Shown here: positions 39,717 through 44,171 of the stretch, in pieces
How the letters are laid out: every line of letters starts with the position of its first letter
Position numbering within the stretch: position 1 is the first letter of the stretch
Source of the DNA: Dichomitus squalens LYAD-421 SS1
Taxonomy: Eukaryota; Basidiomycota; Agaricomycetes; Polyporales; Polyporaceae
DNA: 44,171 nt
Assembly: GCF_000275845.1 (NCBI RefSeq)
Contig: NW_006766922.1
Span: forward strand, 147,675 to 191,845
Reading direction: 5' to 3'
Translations under genes and position numbers: made by a program
The notes under the pieces: model-generated
Seen by the model: the letters and a program-made list of their open reading frames with translations, nothing else
The model's database searches: none
Told to the model about the DNA's origin: nothing

Positions 39717-41103
39717 ATGTGCGAAGGATGTTGGAGGAGAGGACAGCGTTGTCGGACAAGACGGTGGTGGCTCTGGGGAAACGCTAAGCGCTTCCTCGCG
39801 CTGCGCAAACAGCGGCGACGGCGCCTTGTGAGTTCTGTTCTCCCCCGCATCACAGTACTACGACATCCTAGCCTCGAACGTAGAATGAGCTCGAGTTTCG
39901 ACTGGTGACTTTTATATGCATAGCTCTAGGTCTTCGCCTAGCGTTCTTGCAGTAAATGCTACTTGCCATCAGCAACCGCCATCCCAGTAGGCCTGAACTG
40001 TGACCTGCTACGCCTGCTTCTCTAGCACGGTATCTTTTGGAGTGCTCATCGGAAACCATAACATAATTCTCGCATCTGGACGACTGCTTTGAACAATAGA
40101 TGATGACGACGTGCTTCGCGAACGGGCAAGGATGGCGTCTCGCAAGTTGTTATTTGGAAGACGCGGGACGGATACGGCTGGTAACACTTTCAACAAGTTA
40201 TGATGATGCATTCCGATGGTGCTTGATACAGGAGCCTCAACCAAGCTAACTACCGAATAGTGTGGCGCGGTCGAAGATTTCTGTATTCGGCACGTAGCGG
40301 ATCGTGGTCGTAACGACTTAAGTACGCTGGAAGGTTCGTCTACTTGTAATGACCTTCTTAATCGCATAGCGACCAATGTCGCCGACAATCTAAAACATTC
40401 TCACAACTTCAGGTACCGTGACGCAGAAGGCAAACTCGCTATAATTCAAGCAGAGGGCCTCGAGAGCGATAAGGAATCCGATGACGCTGTCGCCTGATTT
40501 ACAGAAGCGATCGCGCACCTGCTAGACTCCTCGCTCATGGTGCCCATTGACACCCGCAATGGGGGGATGGCGTAAAGTGCCTGGTATATTTCAACATGAC
40601 CATGGACGAGTGTCTCACCGTAATGACCTGCGCCAATGGCGTATCCCGTTGCCTACGGGACTAGCAGGCGCGCAGAGGTACGCTCATCATCTCATATTCA
40701 ATTAAGACGACTCATGGACTTCATAGGCATTAGACTGGACTATGAAAGTCGATATCTTGTATAACAATGCTCAGTACAGACATCGACCGATCTATGGTGA
40801 ACTCAGCTTCCTTCTCCAATCTGTTGCCAACGCTGACATGTTACCTCTAGACTGGGAAGTATACCAGCCGCGCCCGCCTGCGCTCGAGTTTCATCGCCAG
40901 CGGCTGCTCACACTCCTCACCGCCTTTGAGATTTTCTTGAAGCTCAACAGCACCGGAGCAGCTGCCTACGCCCGCAACACAACCTCGGAAACAACCTGAT
41001 CCGGAGTCTCCCATGTATGTTATTCATCAGGAAGTCCTTTCAGAGTTAATAGGGAGGCAAGCCATGCAGTTCCGCCATCCTGAACCATTCATCAATTGAA
41101 ACC
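39717..41103. other. Intergenic, one possible coding fragment
   Basis: A plus-strand frame at 40742-40999 (85 codons, with DWEVYQPRPPALEFHRQR and LLTAFEIFLKL) has coding-like composition. It lies just upstream of the kelch-MYND pseudogene and could be its eroded 5' end. Nothing else was recognised. Confidence 0.35.
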
Positions 41104-42559
41104 ATGATGTCACAGATCCTTCTCTGCAAGTGCGCGGATCATGGCAGCAGCTGAAGGTCGCCGTCCACTGGCACTCGCGGATTGCTTCTCGGATGGCCCA
41201 TGCTTGCTTCCTCTACAAGAGTGAGCAGCACGGCACCTTGGCGCTTGGAGCTCCTCACTATAATCTGCGACAGGCATAATGTACGTCTGTGGTGGGCAAC
41301 GCTCGGGCACATTCGAGCTTTGCGGAAACGTCTGGTGTCCAGACCTCCCCCGCACGGGTGGTTGGCGCGAGCGCCTCCCTTTTCCTGCCCCTTTCTAAAC
41401 TACCGGATGGTCGTGCGCGACAGCAAAGCCTACCTCTTCACCGGCACCTCCGCCGTCGACTACTTCGACCTCGAGCGGGAGCACTGGGGCCGTATCTCTA
41501 GGCACTATCTCAACGAGCGCTGCGGCGGCGCCCAGTGGCCGTAGACCAAGCAGCTCTCGAACTATACCGCGGGCATCGCCAAGGGCAATCCTTACGTCTT
41601 CGGAGGCAAATTCAAGCGCGCGATTGGGTGCAACCTCTTCGCGGCGCTTAACATCGCGAAGAAGACGTGGACTCAGTGGAGCGAGACGACGGACACGGAA
41701 GCGCTCCCGGCCCAGTACGACGTGCCGGACCCGAGGAAGCAGCATGCGATGTGGGTGGATGTCAGGCAAGAGAAGATATACCTCATGTACGACATGGCAG
41801 ATCAACAACAGGCGGCAGAGCTGTTCAGAACGGAGTTCGCATCATCCGAGGGCTTCGCGCGTATGATGACTGTTGGTCTTGGGACATCGCCAAGAGGGAA
41901 TCGCACCGCGAGCGCGTCTCGGGCAACTTCCCATGCCCACACGCGGAGATGTCCGTCTTCTACGTAAGTCGTCACAGTACACGCTTCGAGTAGGCATCGG
42001 AAGTATCCGATCATTACCCTAACCAAACCCTCTTGTAGTACCCTAACGTTAACTCTACCATTATGTTCGGAGGTCACAATCCCGCACTGCCGTACTACTC
42101 CTCTTCCACTCCGCGCTTTCGGCATGTCCTCACTCCCAGCTTCCCGACGTACCGCGCACTAGGGTAACTCCTCACCGATCCTGCGGCGGGCAAAATGTTA
42201 CTCTTTGGGGGCTACACGAACACTGACTGGGTCCCCGCGGGCAAGCACGAGGTGACGCGGAGCTACGTGGACATCTGGCAGCTCGTAGTCGATGTTCCGG
42301 GCAGGCTCTATGAGGTGTTGACTGGGAGGACGAGAAGCTAAGCGCACAGCTGGGCCCGTGGCAGGTGTACTACATGTGCAACACGGTGGGAATGCACAAG
42401 AAGTGCGGAGGTAAGTCTGTGGCAGTCAATGGCATAGGTGTGTACGTCTAACAATTGTGTTGTTTAGGTTTGTGCACAGGACCCGTGTTCTACTGCACGC
42501 CAAGCTGCCAGAAGGAAGGATTGCCCATCCACAAGGAGAAGCATGGTAGAAGACAATGA
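41104..42559 (+). pseudogene. Kelch-repeat + MYND zinc-finger protein, multiply disrupted
   Basis: Pieces in several frames form one gene. They include LQVRGSWQQLK and MAHACFLYK near 41130-41220, RDSKAYLFTGTSAVDYFDLE at about 41415, YVFGGKF at about 41595, YDDCWSWDIAK, NPALPYYS, DPAAGKMLLFGGYTNTDWVP at about 42178, LGPWQVYYMCNTVG, then after a 57-nt intron (42411-42467) a MYND-like C-terminus CTPSCQKEGLPIHKEKH ending at TGA 42557-42559. Lesions are TAG at 41542-41544, a frameshift near 41855-41865, TAA near 42166, and a frameshift near 42320-42330. In the MYND finger the first zinc Cys is Tyr (VYYMC instead of xCFxC) and the usual Trp after QKEG is Leu. Clearly non-functional as it stands. 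Confidence 0.75.
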
Positions 42560-44171
42560 GGCTGACGCGTGTGCCCTACCCTGCTCTATACAGCTGAACG
42601 TGTAGATTGAAGCGCCCTCAGCCGCGCTAACGTTGCGGCCCCAGAGGAGCATCCGGATATGCTACAGCAGAGCTCTCCGTGGTTTACAGGTCGTTGTGAC
42701 ATGATTCGGACGCGCGCAGAAAGGCCGTCAGGCCAACAATTCGAGAGTCCGTACTCCCAGTCTCCGGCGGGTATACGTGCACATCACCGGGCTGTATCGT
42801 GCTAAGGGCAACCGCCGCCCTGACATTGGCCTGCAGACTGGTCAAATTTCCAGAAGGTATGATATCTGGTAGCGAACCTGCACTGCGCGTACCCGCGATT
42901 GACTCAATGGATTGCGGACTTGTGCGTCGGAGGAACGTGCGTATGGGTTCATTTGATGAGGTGTCCGCTGCCTTATCGTACACGGACTATATTCTATACT
43001 TGGTGCTAGTATTTCCTGACGTCTGTATATGTCAGGGCACATGGATATATGGATACACAAGCGTTCCGGATGTTTTCAGTGCTCCGTTATCGGAGCTTGT
43101 CTGTCGAGCAGGCTCACGGTGAGCATTGCCTCGGCTGCGGGGCGCTGTGTTGCTCGCGACTTTAATCGGCGTGGAGACCTCGTACGCGATGTCACGCTTC
43201 GCCCCTCAGCCCAATACCCCCTCCTGAAAACGTGCGTTGCATGGCATTGTGAGGCAAGGAGTTGACCACTCTAAGACCAGGTGGTAGGCTGGTTTGCCGA
43301 AACCACTGGAGGCCGAACTCCCTAATTGCCAGAGGAGTGGTAGCCTTCGGCGTTACAGAGCTGCCGGAGAATGACGCCTTGTCCCACCAGGGAGTCTCTC
43401 AACCATGAAATCGATCAGAAAGGACTTACCTGCCAGATTGCATAGCCTCGACACTAGACGCGAAGCTCAGCACATGCACATGACATAGGCACGGCGCTAG
43501 CGTATCGGATGAGCTTCGATTCACAGGAGGGTATATGGCCACTTCTTGTGAATGGAAGGTAGCGTATCGACTGGCGTAAGCAGACATGAGATTCGAATTG
43601 TACGGTCTCACAGCGCTCACCGATGATCAATCAGTCGTTCCAGCGGATGTAAAAATCAGCGTCGCAAGCCCCGTGCCGGGTGGTGTGTTCGGTGTCAGTA
43701 GCGTGATGGCCCAGGACCTATGATGCCTGATCCGGACGAAATTGGCCCCTCAAAAAGGCCTATGCCTGGTCCAGTCCGGTCAAATCGACCAAAAATTTGC
43801 GGATGGCCTGCGCCATACTCCGGACAAATCTGACGTGCTCAGGTCGAGGCCTGATCCCAGGCGGCTGTCGGGAGAGGACCGGTCCGGGGAGGCCTTGAGG
43901 ATATAATGTCGTTGGCGCACTTACTTATACGTCCTTATACCTATGTTTATCTGTTGCTACTTACTTCGTGTCACAGCCATCCATGTGTGTAATATAGGTT
44001 GTTGTACATCTAGCCCGAAGTGTGACACCTCCTTACTCAGTCTATCTCCCAATGTCACACCTGTGCAGGCGGCGGACAACGTCAGGAGCATTTCGAATCG
44101 CAAGAAGACAAACGAGCTATTGCTAGCCTACGCCGTCACTTAATACTGCTCGCTATAATCCCTATGTCTAG
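42560..44171. other. Gene-free right end
   Basis: No supported gene. The part at 43730-43880 is unusual: CCGGAC or CCGGTC followed by AAAT recurs (TCCGGACGAAATTG, GTCCGGTCAAATCG, CTCCGGACAAATCT) together with AGGCCT runs, possibly a fragment of a dispersed repeat. Confidence 0.45.

Overview
The window looks like nuclear DNA of a wood-decay or similar Agaricomycete, most likely a polypore. The evidence is dense short GT-AG introns (about 48-115 nt, a few longer), lineage-specific basidiomycete families (DUF6533 membrane protein, F-box paralogs, HET protein, kelch-MYND protein, DUF1996-WSC proteins), and fungal-type eS6, uS15 and Vps68/TMEM50 genes. All gene models were spliced by eye and checked for exon phase, not by alignment.

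Left part (1-23.5 kb). A decayed F-box gene runs off the left edge. Three paralogs of a secreted DUF1996 + WSC protein follow. Copies A (1715-4824, minus) and B (7733-10686, minus) are a tandem pair that shares promoter, 5' flank and all introns. Copy C (17618-20780, plus) is GC-rich and complete. B stops just before its third WSC domain and carries an 18-bp minisatellite in its Ser/Thr linker. Between B and C lie an intact HAD-family phosphatase (11923-13506) and a gene resembling aerolysin/ETX-MTX2 beta-pore-forming proteins (14784-16011). Between A and B is a stretch with palindromes, an inverted terminal-repeat-like pair and the orphan acidic tail of a coding sequence, possibly a dead transposon.

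Middle (21.4-32.7 kb). Two tandem F-box genes share an exon layout with a 13-nt microexon; the first is a pseudogene (premature stop plus two frameshifts), the second is intact. Then come an unidentified decaying minus-strand gene, a DUF6533 membrane protein, a small CxxC protein, a frameshifted ubiquitin-like gene and a broken F-box-like gene.

Right part (33.5-44.2 kb). eS6 (RPS6) and uS15 (RPS13) are divergently transcribed from a 404-bp shared intergenic region. A HET-domain gene is split by one in-frame TAG. A Vps68/TMEM50-type membrane protein gene is intact. A kelch-MYND gene carries at least four lesions. The last 1.6 kb holds no gene I can support.

Taken together, conserved housekeeping genes sit among fast-evolving, often dying families. 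The most coherent accessory unit is the secreted WSC/DUF1996 cluster, probably acting at the cell wall or on extracellular glucan. No CRISPR array, rRNA or convincing tRNA was seen.
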